NCBI RefSeq assembly: GCF_004014775.2
Contig: NZ_CP042808.1
Location: forward strand, 2,591,001-2,655,000
Source: Acetobacter oryzoeni
GTDB taxonomy: Bacteria; Pseudomonadota; Alphaproteobacteria; Acetobacterales; Acetobacteraceae
Direction: 5' to 3'
DNA: 64,000 nt
Below the pieces are notes generated by a model. That model worked only from the letters and a program-made list of their open reading frames with translations. It was not told where the DNA came from and did no database searches. Of this stretch, positions 19,537 to 29,187 are shown one piece after another. Positions within the stretch are counted from its first letter, which is position 1. Every line of letters starts with the position of its first letter. Position numbers and translations under genes: made by a program.

Positions 19537-22230
19537 TCAGGCAGCTTTCGTCATCCCTCGCAAGACGTACTGAAGAATGCCACCATGCCTATAATACTCG
19601 ACTTCGTCTAGGGTATCGACACGGCAAAGCAGTGGTACTTCCTGCGTGGAGCCGTCATTTCTTGTAATTGTCATAATTACATCCATGCGCGGCGAAAGTT
19701 TATCAACACCCTTGATGCTGATCACCTCATCACCCTTCAGACCAAGGGTCTTGCGGGTTGTGCCATCCTTGAACACCAGCGGCAGAACGCCCATGCCCAC
19801 AAGGTTGGAACGGTGAATACGCTCAAAGCTTTCAGCAATAACGGCCTTTACGCCCAGCAGCAGGGTGCCTTTTGCGGCCCAGTCACGGGAAGAACCCATG
19901 CCGTATTCCTTGCCACCAATCACCACCAGCGGGGTGTGTTCCTTTTTGTATTCCATGGCCACATCGTAAATGGCGCCTTCCTTCCCATCTGGGAAGTGCT
20001 TGGAATACCCACCTTCCGTACCCGGCAACATTTCGTTTTTGATACGAATATTGGCAAAAGTACCACGCACCATCACGCGGTCATTCCCACGACGGGAGCC
20101 GTAAGAGTTGAAATCTTTCGGTTCAACCCCGTGTTCCATCAGGTAACGACCAGCCGGTGAGTCCTTCTTGATGGAACCAGCCGGAGAGATGTGGTCAGTT
20201 GTGATATTGTCACCCAGCAGAGCCAGAATGCGCGCACCTTCAATATTGCCGGGAGCTTTGGGCTCAACGTCCATATGCTTGAAGTACGGCGGATCCTGCA
20301 CGTAGGTAGATTTCGGATCCCACTTATAGGTTTCAGAACCCGTAGCAACCTTCAGGCCCTGCCATTCCTTCGTGCCCTTGGACACGTTCTTGTAACGGTT
20401 GATAAACTCGTCACGGCTGATGGCAGAAGCAATAAGGTCTGCAATTTCCTTATTGGTGGGCCAGATATCCTTCAGGTAAACCGGCTTGCCATCCTTGGAT
20501 GTGCCCAGCGGTTCCGTGGTGATATCCTTACGCATGGTGCCCAGCAGGGAATATGCAACCACCAGCGGCGGGCTTGCCAGATAGTTGGCCCGAACGTTGG
20601 GGGAAATACGGCCTTCAAAGTTACGATTGCCAGACAGGACAGAAACAGCAACCAGGTCGTTGTTTTCAATCGCATCTACAATGTGGGAAGGCAGCGGGCC
20701 GGAGTTACCGATACAGGTGGTGCAACCATACCCAACGGTGTTGAAGCCCATGGCATCCAGATCTGTCGTCAGGCCTGAACGGTTCAGGTAATCTGTAACA
20801 ACCTGAGACCCCGGAGCCAGAGAGGTTTTCACCCACGGCTTAGGCGTAAGGCCCAGAGCACGTGCCTTGCGGGCAACCAGACCAGCCGCAATCAGCACAG
20901 CCGGGTTGGATGTGTTGGTGCAGGAGGTAATGGCGGCAATAACAATATCGCCCTGCCCCAGATCATAGTTGGTTCCGGCAACCGGCACCTTTTTATCGGC
21001 ATCGTTTGCGGCCACACCCAGAGAGCTGGTGAGTTCTTTTTCAAACGCAGTCTTGGCGCTCTTCAGTTCCACGCGGTCCTGCGGGCGCTTGGGGCCTGCC
21101 AGAGACGGCACAACCGTGCTGAGATCCAGTTCCAGAACATCTGTAAACACCGGTTCGGGTGTTTCATGCGTGCGGAACATGCCCTGTGCACGCAGGTATT
21201 CTTCAACCAGCTTGATACGATGTTCATCACGGCCGGTCTGACGCAGGAAGTCCAGCGTAAGAGCATCAACCGGGAAGAACCCGCAAGTTGCACCATATTC
21301 CGGAGCCATGTTGGCAATGGTTGAACGGTCAGCAACTGGCAGATGGTCAAGTGCCGGGCCAAAGAATTCAACAAACTTACCAACCACGCCTTTTTTGCGC
21401 AGCATCTGGGTGACTGTCAGCACCAGATCGGTAGCAGTTGCGCCTTCTGGCAGCTTACCTGTCAGCTTAAAGCCGATCACATCGGGGATCAGCATGGCAA
21501 TGGGCTGGCCCAGCATTGCGGCTTCAGCCTCAATACCACCAACACCCCAGCCCAGAACGCCCAGACCGTTAATCATGGTGGTGTGGCTGTCTGTGCCATA
21601 CAGGGAATCCGGATAAACGTATTCCTTGCCACCAACATTAGCGGTCCATGCCACCTGGGCAATGTATTCCAGGTTCACCTGATGGCAGATGCCCGTATCA
21701 GGCGGCACAACAGAGAAGTTTTCAAACGCTTCCTGGCCCCAGCGCAGGAAGGCATAACGTTCTGCGTTGCGTTCAAATTCCAGCGTAATGTTTTCCTGCA
21801 GCGCATCTTTTGTGCCTGCATAGTCCACCATCACGGAATGGTCGATCACAAGGTTGACCGGAACCATCGGGTTCACCTTCTGCGGGTCACCCTTCAGGCT
21901 CACAATCCCATCACGCATGGCTGCAAGATCCACCACACCCGGCACGCCGGTGAAGTCCTGCATCAGAATGCGTGAAGGCTTGAAAGGCACTTCCTTGCTG
22001 CTGCTGCCCTTTGGCAACCAGCCTGCAATGGCCTTGGCGTCTTCCACATTGTAGGAACGCCCATCTTCAAACCGCAGAATGTTTTCCAGAAGAACCTTCA
22101 GCGAAACCGGCAGGCGGCTTACGTCGCCAATGGTTTTTGCCGCTTCGGGAATGGAAAAATAATGGTAGGTCTTGCCGTCAACCTCAAGGGTGCGGCCTGT
22201 CTTTAGCGTATCGTGCCCAACCGTTTTCAT
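19537..22230 (-). CDS. acnA: Aconitate hydratase A
   Basis: Citrate/isocitrate interconversion in the TCA cycle with a [4Fe-4S] cluster. The 897-residue protein has the cluster cysteine segments TSCTNTSNP and [10 protein letters not shown], the [11 protein letters not shown] block and the C-terminal swivel domain, matching AcnA/IRP-type length. ATG at 22230 is preferred to a start 7 codons upstream because GGGGAGAGAG lies just before it. In acetic acid bacteria high aconitase activity is linked to acetate resistance; that is known for the group, not shown here. Confidence 0.97.
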   Translation of the reverse strand: MKTVGHDTLKTGRTLEVDGKTYHYFSIPEAAKTIGDVSRLPVSLKVLLENILRFEDGRSYNVEDAKAIAGWLPKGSSSKEVPFKPSRILMQDFTGVPGVVDLAAMRDGIVSLKGDPQKVNPMVPVNLVIDHSVMVDYAGTKDALQENITLEFERNAERYAFLRWGQEAFENFSVVPPDTGICHQVNLEYIAQVAWTANVGGKEYVYPDSLYGTDSHTTMINGLGVLGWGVGGIEAEAAMLGQPIAMLIPDVIGFKLTGKLPEGATATDLVLTVTQMLRKKGVVGKFVEFFGPALDHLPVADRSTIANMAPEYGATCGFFPVDALTLDFLRQTGRDEHRIKLVEEYLRAQGMFRTHETPEPVFTDVLELDLSTVVPSLAGPKRPQDRVELKSAKTAFEKELTSSLGVAANDADKKVPVAGTNYDLGQGDIVIAAITSCTNTSNPAVLIAAGLVARKARALGLTPKPWVKTSLAPGSQVVTDYLNRSGLTTDLDAMGFNTVGYGCTTCIGNSGPLPSHIVDAIENNDLVAVSVLSGNRNFEGRISPNVRANYLASPPLVVAYSLLGTMRKDITTEPLGTSKDGKPVYLKDIWPTNKEIADLIASAISRDEFINRYKNVSKGTKEWQGLKVATGSETYKWDPKSTYVQDPPYFKHMDVEPKAPGNIEGARILALLGDNITTDHISPAGSIKKDSPAGRYLMEHGVEPKDFNSYGSRRGNDRVMVRGTFANIRIKNEMLPGTEGGYSKHFPDGKEGAIYDVAMEYKKEHTPLVVIGGKEYGMGSSRDWAAKGTLLLGVKAVIAESFERIHRSNLVGMGVLPLVFKDGTTRKTLGLKGDEVISIKGVDKLSPRMDVIMTITRNDGSTQEVPLLCRVDTLDEVEYYRHGGILQYVLRGMTKAA

Positions 22231-22421
22231 AATCGCTCTCTCCCCGATCACAGCCGATGGCTGGTGATGCGTTCAGGACACCGTAAATATGCCATTCGGC
22301 GCCGAGTGCCTGCCTGATCTGCCGGGCAACCGGCTTGATATCCCGTTGGGCCTAGAACATACCGGCAGTTGGAAAAGGCACAAGCCAGGGAGCGACCACG
22401 AGAACGCGAGCACCCCGGCTT

Positions 22422-23168
22422 TTGCGGCCTTGCACGGTAACAATAAGGAGAAGTGTTATCGCCGACAGTCCTTTCCCTGCCGGGCAATCTGCCCCAACCA
22501 GGCCTGAAACTGGTGCATTTCCGGCACTTTATGCTGAGGATCTTTGTGTTTTCCGTGGGGAAAGACTGGTGCTGGATGGTGTCAGCTTTCAGATGGAAGC
22601 CGGAGCCGCCATGCTGTTGACCGGCCCCAACGGCGCCGGAAAGTCCACTTTGCTGCGCGTTCTGGCGGGCCTGCGCAAACCCGATTCCGGCCAGCTGCTC
22701 TGGCATGGCGAATCGATTTTTACTGATCGCGCAGCCCATGCCAGCAAGGTGGCTTATCTGGGGCATCAGGATGCGCTTAAGCCGGGGCTAACCGTTATAG
22801 AAAACCTCGCCCTGTTCGCGCGTGCAGGCCAAGGCGATATGCACGCAGCCCTTGAAGCCATGGATTTGTTGCCCCTTGCCAATCTGCCAGCCCGCCTGCT
22901 TTCTGCTGGGCAGAAACGGCGCACGGCACTCGCCCGTGTTCTGCTGGCCAACGCACCTTTATGGCTGCTGGATGAACCCAGCCTTGGCCTGGATGCCAAT
23001 GCCATTACCCTTTTAGGGCAAGCGTTTACGGCCCACAGGCAGCAAGGCGGGTTGGTTATTGCCACCACGCATGTGCCCCTGCCGCTAGAAAATGTGCAGC
23101 CTCTTACATTGCCGGGCGCGGGCGATTCGTCCGCTTCTCCCTTTTACCAGCAGGAAGATAACGCATGA
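22422..23168 (+). CDS. ccmA: Heme exporter ATP-binding protein CcmA (start uncertain)
   Basis: ATPase of the CcmAB complex that powers release of holo-CcmE during cytochrome c maturation. The protein shows Walker A GPNGAGKST, the CcmA-type signature LSAGQKRRTALARVLL and Walker B LWLLDEPSLGLDANAI. The start is a problem. The frame is open from about 22356, its only common start codon is a TTG at 22422 without a ribosome-binding site, and the good AAGGAG at 22445-22450 leads to GTT (22455) or ATC (22458) in frame, while the well-spaced GTG at 22453 is out of frame. The conserved domain begins shortly after. The stop overlaps the ccmB start. Confidence 0.88.
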   Translation: MRPCTVTIRRSVIADSPFPAGQSAPTRPETGAFPALYAEDLCVFRGERLVLDGVSFQMEAGAAMLLTGPNGAGKSTLLRVLAGLRKPDSGQLLWHGESIFTDRAAHASKVAYLGHQDALKPGLTVIENLALFARAGQGDMHAALEAMDLLPLANLPARLLSAGQKRRTALARVLLANAPLWLLDEPSLGLDANAITLLGQAFTAHRQQGGLVIATTHVPLPLENVQPLTLPGAGDSSASPFYQQEDNA

Positions 23169-23833
23169 TCGGGCTGTTCTGGGCCATTGTTGGGCGTGAC
23201 CTCCGCCTTGCCCTCCGGCATGGGGCAGACACAATGGGGGCCATCCTTTTCTTTATTGTCACAGCCACCCTGTTCCCGCTTGCGCTTGGCCCATCCCCTG
23301 AATTGCTGCGCCATATGGCGCCGGGCATTATCTGGGTCTGCGCCTTACTGGCAGCTCTACTCCCGCTAGATCGGCTATTTGGTGCGGAGCTTGAAGATGG
23401 ATCTCTGGACCAACTTCTGCTTTTGGGCGTTCCGGCTTCTCTTGTAGCCTTGGCTAAAATAACCGCGCATTGGCTCACCACCGGCATCCCCTTGCTTCTG
23501 GCGGCTGTTCCACTGGCAACCATGTTGGGCCTGCCTGCCTCTGCCCTGCCTGTGCTTTTGACCGGGCTTTTCCTTGGGTCTGTTGTGCTGTCCCTTATTG
23601 GGGGAATGGGTGCATCTATCGTGCTGGGCGCACGACGCGGCGGGGTCCTCTTGCCGCTGCTCACGCTGCCGCTTGCAACTCCTGCACTGATTTTTGGGGC
23701 AGCGGCTATTGATGCCGCATCCACCGGCCTGCCTTGGCAGCCAGATTTAGAACTTCTGGCAGCATTTGTTGCTGGCGCCTTACCACTCTGCCCTCTGGCA
23801 GCCGGTGCAGGCTTAAGGGCCGCAGCAGAATAA
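23165..23833 (+). CDS. ccmB: Heme exporter membrane protein CcmB
   Basis: 222-residue integral membrane protein with about six hydrophobic segments and the CcmB landmarks DLRLALRHG near the N-terminus and LDRLFGAELEDGSLDQLLL in the middle. It forms the ABC-type complex with CcmA, whose stop codon overlaps its ATG. The other ccm genes are not next to it; the downstream neighbour is convergent and unrelated, so the cytochrome c maturation genes are split in this genome. Confidence 0.93.
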   Translation: MIGLFWAIVGRDLRLALRHGADTMGAILFFIVTATLFPLALGPSPELLRHMAPGIIWVCALLAALLPLDRLFGAELEDGSLDQLLLLGVPASLVALAKITAHWLTTGIPLLLAAVPLATMLGLPASALPVLLTGLFLGSVVLSLIGGMGASIVLGARRGGVLLPLLTLPLATPALIFGAAAIDAASTGLPWQPDLELLAAFVAGALPLCPLAAGAGLRAAAE

Positions 23834-23851
23834 ACCTAGAGATTTATACAC

Positions 23852-23887
23852 CTGCTGTTATGGCCCATTCAGGGGCCATAACAGCAG
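23852..23887. terminator. Long perfect hairpin between convergent ccmB and yfdX-like genes
   Basis: A 15-bp perfect stem (CTGCTGTTATGGCCC with GGGCCATAACAGCAG) around a 6-base loop. It sits between two convergent stop codons. There is no clear T-tract on either side, so it may be an mRNA-stabilising or weak bidirectional terminator. Confidence 0.55.
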
Positions 23888-23901
23888 CATGTTTGGCAAA
23901 A

Positions 23902-24621
23902 TTACTTAGATGTATTGCCAGATGCAGCCTGCTGATGGCTTACAGCCTGAATATCAACCGAGGCATAGCGCACTGAATTTTCTGCATCACGCAGCGCTTC
24001 ACTGGCCTTGTACGGATCATTTTTAATAAAGTCAGCAGCACGATTTACATCCTGCCGTGTCTGTTCCAACGGCACTGCAGCAATCACGTAATCTGCATCT
24101 ACGCCAGAAACTTTCAGCACTTCAGAAGCACGGTCAGGGTCACCTGCGCGCAGGTGGCGGTTTGCCGCAGCAACAGCAGCGCTTTTTTCTGTTGTGGGTT
24201 CAACTGTTTCATCCAGAACCAGTTCGCCATCAATCGGCAACCAAGCTACTGGCGTAGTGCTGCCCGTACCTTTTTTAGCTGTCTGAGCCTGCTTGGTTTT
24301 TACTGGCATCAGTTCAGCTTCTGCCTTCTGGAAAGCTGTGTTGTCTGCCCGCGCCCGATCCAGCGCCTGCTGTGCGCTTGTAATCAGGGTTTTAGCCCCT
24401 TTGAGATCACCATCAAAAATGGCGCGGCGTGCCAGCATCAGTTCTTCAAACGCTGTGTTACCATCGTCTGAAAGGCGGCCGAAGTCCTGCGTTGCTGCGG
24501 CAGTTGCAGCATTTGTTGCAGGCACAGCAGCCGTAGATGCTGCCTGCTGTTGTGCCCATGCTGGCGCAACAGCCGTTGTTGCTGCCAGTAGAGCCCCCAA
24601 CAGCATACCCGTTTTTTTCAT
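23902..24621 (-). CDS. YfdX-family exported protein
   Basis: 239 residues with a clean signal peptide (MKKTGMLLGALLAATTAVAPAWA). The mature part begins with an Ala/Gln/Thr-rich stretch and continues with the YfdX pattern: FEELMLARRAIFDGDLKGAKTLI, a central LPIDGELVLDE block, then AAANRHLRAGDPDRASEVLK and KNDPYKASEALRDAENSVRY. YfdX in enterobacteria is acid- and stress-related with unclear biochemistry; a role in acid stress here would be inference. ATG at 24621 is preceded by GGGAG; a longer frame to 24714 lacks this. Confidence 0.85.
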   Translation of the reverse strand: MKKTGMLLGALLAATTAVAPAWAQQQAASTAAVPATNAATAAATQDFGRLSDDGNTAFEELMLARRAIFDGDLKGAKTLITSAQQALDRARADNTAFQKAEAELMPVKTKQAQTAKKGTGSTTPVAWLPIDGELVLDETVEPTTEKSAAVAAANRHLRAGDPDRASEVLKVSGVDADYVIAAVPLEQTRQDVNRAADFIKNDPYKASEALRDAENSVRYASVDIQAVSHQQAASGNTSK

Positions 24622-24737
24622 GATTTCTCCCTTTCCGAACGCCATCCATAATGGCCTTGTTTGCGTTCTGATTGTTAAGCGAGAAAGCACGAAAGCAAAG
24701 GCAGGCAAACACAAGGCTGGCCTGCCCTCACATCGGA

Positions 24738-25868
24738 TCAGATATAATGCTCGGTTAAGGGTGCAAAACCATTGAACCCCGTTGCACAGTAAGTGGAGAC
24801 ATAAGCACCCGCCCCCAGCAGATCGACCTGCTCTCCTGCGGCCAGGTCCAACGGCAGTTCGTAGTGCGTTTTCTCATACATGATATCCGCACCATCACAG
24901 GTTGGCCCGGCCAACGCCACACGCCCTGTGGGAGACCCATCACGGCTGGTACGAATCGCGTAGCGGATGGATTCGTTTTCTGTTTCCGCCAAACCACCAA
25001 ACCGCCCGATATCCAGATACACCCAGCGCAGCCCATCCTTGCGCCCACGCGCACTGACAAGCACAACTTCCGAGCGCACCACGCCGGCTTCCCCCACAAT
25101 AAAGCGGCCGGGTTCCACCAGCATTTCTGGCAACGCATTGCCAAAGTGCTCTGTCATGGCGCGGAAAATGGCCGTGGTGAAATGATCAATCTCTGGCACG
25201 TCATCCCGGTAGCGGATAGGAAAACCGCCGCCCAGATTGACCATGCGCAAATCCAGACCATCGGCGCTTAAGTCTGTAAACAGGGCGGCCGCACGGGCAA
25301 TGGCCACCTCATAAGCTTCCGCAGAAAGCTGCTGGCTGCCCACATGGAAGGAAAGACCATACGGATCCAGCCCCAGTTCTCTGGCGGCCAACATCAGTTC
25401 CTTGGCGGATTCCACTGTGGTGCCAAACTTGCGGGAAAGCGGCCATTCAGCCCCGTAGTTATCTACCAGAAGGCGGCAGTAAACGCGGCTTCCCGGCGCA
25501 TGAGCGGCCAGTTTTTCCAGTTCTTCCCGGCAGTCAAAAACAAACATCCGCACACCGGCCTCATAAGCAGCACGGATAGCAGAAACTTTTTTGACCGTAT
25601 TACCAAAGGAAATGGCATCCGGGCTGGCACCTGCCTGCAAGCACAGGGAAACTTCTTCCCATGAAGCGGCATCAAAGCAGGAGCCAAGTTCAACCAGCCG
25701 CCGCAGAATAGGCTGCGCCGGGTTGGCTTTAACGGCATAGTAAATGCGAGCCTGCGGCAAAGCTTTGCCCAAAGCATGATAGCGGTCTGCCACTGCATCC
25801 ACATCAAGAACAAGGCAAGGCGTTGCCGGCTTTTGCTCGGCGAGAAAACGGGTGATTTTGGGATTCAT
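24738..25868 (-). CDS. Type III PLP-dependent decarboxylase (ornithine/lysine/diaminopimelate decarboxylase family)
   Basis: 376 residues. The alanine-racemase-like barrel has the PLP lysine in YYAVKANP (Lys47), the LSFHVGSQ segment, the phosphate-binding GGGFPI loop and EPGRFIV; the C-terminal beta domain carries the CDGAD motif with the catalytic cysteine. This pattern fits the eukaryotic-type ornithine or lysine/ornithine decarboxylases found in alphaproteobacteria better than LysA, so putrescine or cadaverine synthesis is likely. ATG at 25868 is chosen since GGGGGAG precedes it; the frame is open another 61 codons to 26051, which looks like leader sequence. Confidence 0.88.
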   Translation of the reverse strand: MNPKITRFLAEQKPATPCLVLDVDAVADRYHALGKALPQARIYYAVKANPAQPILRRLVELGSCFDAASWEEVSLCLQAGASPDAISFGNTVKKVSAIRAAYEAGVRMFVFDCREELEKLAAHAPGSRVYCRLLVDNYGAEWPLSRKFGTTVESAKELMLAARELGLDPYGLSFHVGSQQLSAEAYEVAIARAAALFTDLSADGLDLRMVNLGGGFPIRYRDDVPEIDHFTTAIFRAMTEHFGNALPEMLVEPGRFIVGEAGVVRSEVVLVSARGRKDGLRWVYLDIGRFGGLAETENESIRYAIRTSRDGSPTGRVALAGPTCDGADIMYEKTHYELPLDLAAGEQVDLLGAGAYVSTYCATGFNGFAPLTEHYI

Positions 25869-26323
25869 ATCCCCACTCCCCCAGATCAGGCTCCCCCGAC
25901 TGAACAGCGCGGAGAAGGACGTTGCGAAACGGTCTAACGGACCAGCGACCAAAGGCAGATGCACGAAACATCCCGATTGCCAGAACGCTTGACGTCGTTG
26001 CGTAACCTCAGAGGGCCAGTGGCACGTGCGTTGCTGCGTAGGGGCGTGCATATGAGGCCAAAGCGCAACAAGTGCAAGTCAAAAACACGCAAAAAATAAA
26101 AAAACATGGCACTTGGCCATCATGCCCGATAAGACAAGGCAAGCTTTATACACGGCATTTATGTCGTTTTTGGCAAACGCATGCAGTGTTAACTTTTTGT
26201 TCCTGCAAAAAAGTATGCCTCTTTACCTCACACCAGGTCGTTAGTGTTTGGTGTGCCGCTACAAGTTTATCGCTGGTGCCGCAGAAGGTACCTTTTACCT
26301 TAACGAAGGACGCTCCAATCCCG
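25869..26323. promoter_or_regulatory. 455-base divergent region between the decarboxylase and the BrkB-family gene
   Basis: No gene recognised. The half next to the decarboxylase is GC-rich and by chance open in the decarboxylase frame; the half toward the BrkB gene is AT-rich with an A-tract around 26084-26105. Alphaproteobacterial ornithine decarboxylase genes often carry a structured speF RNA leader, and the space here is large enough, but I could not assign its helices. Confidence 0.35.
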
Positions 26324-27304
26324 ATGCAGGTTATCTGTCAGCCCGATACGCGCCCATCTGTGCACCCGGATTCCCCACCCCACACGATTCATGAAAATGT
26401 GCAGCCCAATTTTTCTCGCCCTTCTGAACTGGGGCGGAAAGATTGGAAGATCATTTTACAGCGCACCGTCAAAAGCCTTATTTCCGGCCCTACTACGCTG
26501 GTTGCCGCGGGCTGCGCATTTTATACCACGCTCTCTCTGTTCCCCGCCATCAGCTCCCTGATCTCCATTTACGGGCTGGCTTTTGATGTGCAGACCGTGG
26601 CGCCACAGATGGAAGTCTTGCGCAGCCTGCTGCCACCCAATGCCTTCAATCTGCTGTATGATCGCGTGCAGACACTTGTAGCTGAGCCGCCATCCTCGCT
26701 CACATTCAACCTGATTATTTCGGTTAGTGTGGCATTGTGGTCTGCCTCTGCCGCAACGCGCTCTATTATTTCGGCCCTGAATATTGCGTATAATACACGG
26801 GAAAATCGTAATTTCTTTGTGTTCCAGATTACCGCCTTTGCCCTTACGCTTTCGGGCATTTTGGGGGCTGTGCTCACGTTGGCACTTATGGTGGCTATGC
26901 CCTTGCTGCTTAACCTGCCCGCATGGCTGCATATTCCCACCCCGCCCGGTTCCATTGAATTTATGGCCCGGTGGAGCGGCCCGGTGGTGATGTTTACTTT
27001 CGAAACCCTAGCCCTTTCTGCGCTATACAGATTTGGCCCCAATCGGCACATCGCCACCCAATGGCGTTGGGTTCTGCCCGGTGCCTTATGTTCCACATTA
27101 ACGTGGATTGCGGCATCACTCGGCTTTTCCTACTACGTGGCACACATTGCCAGTTACAGCGCCACCTATGGGCCATTAGGCGCGTTTATCGCCATCATGA
27201 TGTGGTTTTTTGTAACCGCATGGGTTGTGCTGATGGGCGCCGAACTGAATGCTGAAATGGAAAGCTATGCCCGCGGCATTACACGGCAGCCTTTAGAAGT
27301 CTGA
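26324..27304 (+). CDS. YihY/BrkB-family inner membrane protein
   Basis: 326 residues with about six membrane segments. Typical family blocks are LVAAGCAFYTTLSLFPA near the N-terminus, WSASAATRSIISALNIAYN in the middle and YGPLGAFIAIMMWFF plus VVLMGAELNAE at the end. The family was once called ribonuclease BN in error; its function is unknown, perhaps transport. ATG at 26324 is preferred, with AAGGA about 13 bases upstream, over a longer frame from 26072 that would add 84 residues not resembling the family. A strong palindromic terminator follows. Confidence 0.85.
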   Translation: MQVICQPDTRPSVHPDSPPHTIHENVQPNFSRPSELGRKDWKIILQRTVKSLISGPTTLVAAGCAFYTTLSLFPAISSLISIYGLAFDVQTVAPQMEVLRSLLPPNAFNLLYDRVQTLVAEPPSSLTFNLIISVSVALWSASAATRSIISALNIAYNTRENRNFFVFQITAFALTLSGILGAVLTLALMVAMPLLLNLPAWLHIPTPPGSIEFMARWSGPVVMFTFETLALSALYRFGPNRHIATQWRWVLPGALCSTLTWIAASLGFSYYVAHIASYSATYGPLGAFIAIMMWFFVTAWVVLMGAELNAEMESYARGITRQPLEV

Positions 27305-27326
27305 CCTATCAGCCTCTCAAAACTCA

Positions 27327-27364
27327 TTAAAAAAGGGTGTTCCGATCGGAACACCCTTTTTTAA
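27327..27364. terminator. Bidirectional rho-independent terminator
   Basis: A perfect palindrome centred on CCGATCGG with flanking A6 and T6 runs. It separates the convergent BrkB-family and rlpA genes and can serve both strands. Confidence 0.92.
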
Positions 27365-27407
27365 TTCACCGCAATCTGCTTCTCGTAAAAATTGATTGCG
27401 CTATCTC

Positions 27408-28028
27408 TTAACGACGATGACGCGCCCTATGAAGGGTGCGGCCCGTGTGCGGCGCCGTATTCTGCAAGGAAAGGGTATTATCCGCCAAACCACCATCATC
27501 TGGTGCAGAAGCCACTTCAACCGGAGCAGGCTCTACCCGCACATGGGCAATGCCGCTGTTCAACATCCCCAGTTCTGCGGCTGCGGCTTTGGACACATCA
27601 ATAATGCGCCCACGGCTATAAGGCCCACGGTCATTGATTGTGACCACCACAGAGCGGCCTGTATCTTCTGAAACAACGCGGAGTTTACTCCCTAGCGGAG
27701 CCGTAGGATGCGCGGCTGTCAGGCTACCCTTGTCAAACCGTTCACCCGAAGATGTGCGCCGGTTATGGAAGCGCCCCCCATACCAACTAGCAACACCTTT
27801 CTGGAAAATGCGACGGGCCTGATTGGTATCAGAATCCGCAGTGGCGACTGTCTGTGCGCTACGCCCAGCCAAAGCACGGCGGACAGAATCTGCCCACGCT
27901 GTGCCGCCTTGCCCAGCCTCTGCTGCCTGAACAGCTGAAGCCGACAAAAGAGAAGACATAACAAACACACTTCCAAGAAGTGCCCGGCGCAGGGCTGACA
28001 TCCGCCTGTTTACTCCATTTTCTGACAT
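27408..28028 (-). CDS. rlpA: RlpA-like septal ring lytic transglycosylase family protein
   Basis: About 206 residues with a signal peptide (LLGSVFVMSSLLSASAVQA) and one double-psi beta-barrel domain: GVASWYGGRFHNRRTSSGERFD, LTAAHPTAPLGSKLRV and VTINDRGPYSRGRIIDVSKAAA. These match RlpA, which cleaves denuded peptidoglycan glycans at division sites in Pseudomonas. It lacks the C-terminal SPOR domain of the long forms; instead the tail is short and Arg/His-rich. A start at 28001 (MSALRR) is also possible. Confidence 0.87.
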   Translation of the reverse strand: MSENGVNRRMSALRRALLGSVFVMSSLLSASAVQAAEAGQGGTAWADSVRRALAGRSAQTVATADSDTNQARRIFQKGVASWYGGRFHNRRTSSGERFDKGSLTAAHPTAPLGSKLRVVSEDTGRSVVVTINDRGPYSRGRIIDVSKAAAAELGMLNSGIAHVRVEPAPVEVASAPDDGGLADNTLSLQNTAPHTGRTLHRARHRR

Positions 28029-28261
28029 CGTTCTGTTCGCCAGAAGACCGTGTTCACACTGTAAAAGCAATCTTTTTCGACCTTCGAGTTGCAAATACAG
28101 ATCTATAGTCACTTATGTTCAACACGCTTATCGTGACAAAAATATGGCCTTAAAGCGCGTAACTCCGCTGCATGCTTTTTTGCTAGAGTGCATTTTCCTG
28201 TCCCCCAGCCTGCCTCTTCTCTTGGATACGGGGCAGCATCGTGCTACGGCCCCTTCCTGTT

Positions 28262-28714
28262 ATGGAAAGACCTCTTATTGCTGTGCTCAACGGCCCCAAC
28301 CTAAATATGCTTGGCCAGCGCCAACCCGAAATATACGGGCGGGCAACGCTGGACGACGTGGAACAACTTTGCCTGCAAACAGCTGAGAAGCTGGGCCTGG
28401 CCATAGATTTCCGCCAGACCAACATTGAAGGTGAGCTGATTTCCTGGGTGCAGGACTGCCGCAAGCGGGCACAGGGCATCATCATCAATCCGGCGGGCTA
28501 TACGCATACGTCTATCGCTTTGCTGGATGCCCTGCTGACAACAGACTTGCCTGTGATTGAGGTTCATATCTCCAACATTCACCGCCGCGAGCCATTCCGC
28601 CATCATTCCTATGTCTCTCGCGCCGCTACAGGCGTTATCTGTGGGCTAGGCGTGGCGGGGTATTCTCTGGCATTGCAGGCAATGACCGATCTTATTCTGA
28701 ATGAGGATGACTGA
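28262..28714 (+). CDS. aroQ: 3-dehydroquinate dehydratase, type II
   Basis: Third step of the shikimate pathway. The 150-residue protein has the type II landmarks: [17 protein letters not shown] (with the catalytic Tyr), the [10 protein letters not shown] active-site segment and [20 protein letters not shown] at 28262 begins at the usual family position; a GTG at 28241 would add 7 residues. The stop overlaps the accB start (TGATG), so aroQ-accB-accC form one operon, a common arrangement in alphaproteobacteria. Confidence 0.95.
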   Translation: MERPLIAVLNGPNLNMLGQRQPEIYGRATLDDVEQLCLQTAEKLGLAIDFRQTNIEGELISWVQDCRKRAQGIIINPAGYTHTSIALLDALLTTDLPVIEVHISNIHRREPFRHHSYVSRAATGVICGLGVAGYSLALQAMTDLILNEDD

Positions 28715-29187
28715 TGAGCGGATTGCTCGTGGATGCGGAGGCCATTCGGGCTCTGGCTGAAATTCTGGCCGAAACAGGCCTGACTGAAATTGAAGTATCG
28801 GAAAAGGACAGCCGCATTCGCGTTGCCCGCATGCCAGCCCCTGTGCAGGCTGTGGCCGCAGCGCCGCAGGCTGTTGCTGCTCCGGCACCGGCTCCCGCCG
28901 CCGCTCCGGCTGAAGCCGCAGCACCTGCCGCTCCGGCAGATCTTTCCCGCCACCCCGGTGCTGTCAACAGCCCAATGGTGGGTGTGGCTTACCTGACGCC
29001 AGATCCGTCCTCCCCTCCTTTTGCAAGCGAAGGCCAGATTGTAACCGCCGGCCAGACCCTGATGCTGATTGAAGCCATGAAAACCTTCAACCAGATCAAG
29101 GCCCCCAAAGGTGGTACGCTCAAGGCCCTGCTGGTGGCTTCGGGCGACCCGGTGGAATACGGCCAGCCGCTTGCTATTATTGAGTAA
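28714..29187 (+). CDS. accB: Biotin carboxyl carrier protein of acetyl-CoA carboxylase
   Basis: 157 residues: an N-terminal dimer part, an Ala/Pro-rich linker (about 41-75) and a C-terminal biotinyl domain with the biotinylation site EAMKTF (Lys123). It carries biotin between AccC and the transcarboxylase in fatty-acid synthesis. The stop overlaps the accC start by one base. Confidence 0.96.
   Translation: MSGLLVDAEAIRALAEILAETGLTEIEVSEKDSRIRVARMPAPVQAVAAAPQAVAAPAPAPAAAPAEAAAPAAPADLSRHPGAVNSPMVGVAYLTPDPSSPPFASEGQIVTAGQTLMLIEAMKTFNQIKAPKGGTLKALLVASGDPVEYGQPLAIIE

Noticed and set aside
22248..22766. 172-codon minus-strand frame upstream of acnA
   Set aside because: It runs antisense to the start of ccmA and has no recognisable domain or start signal.
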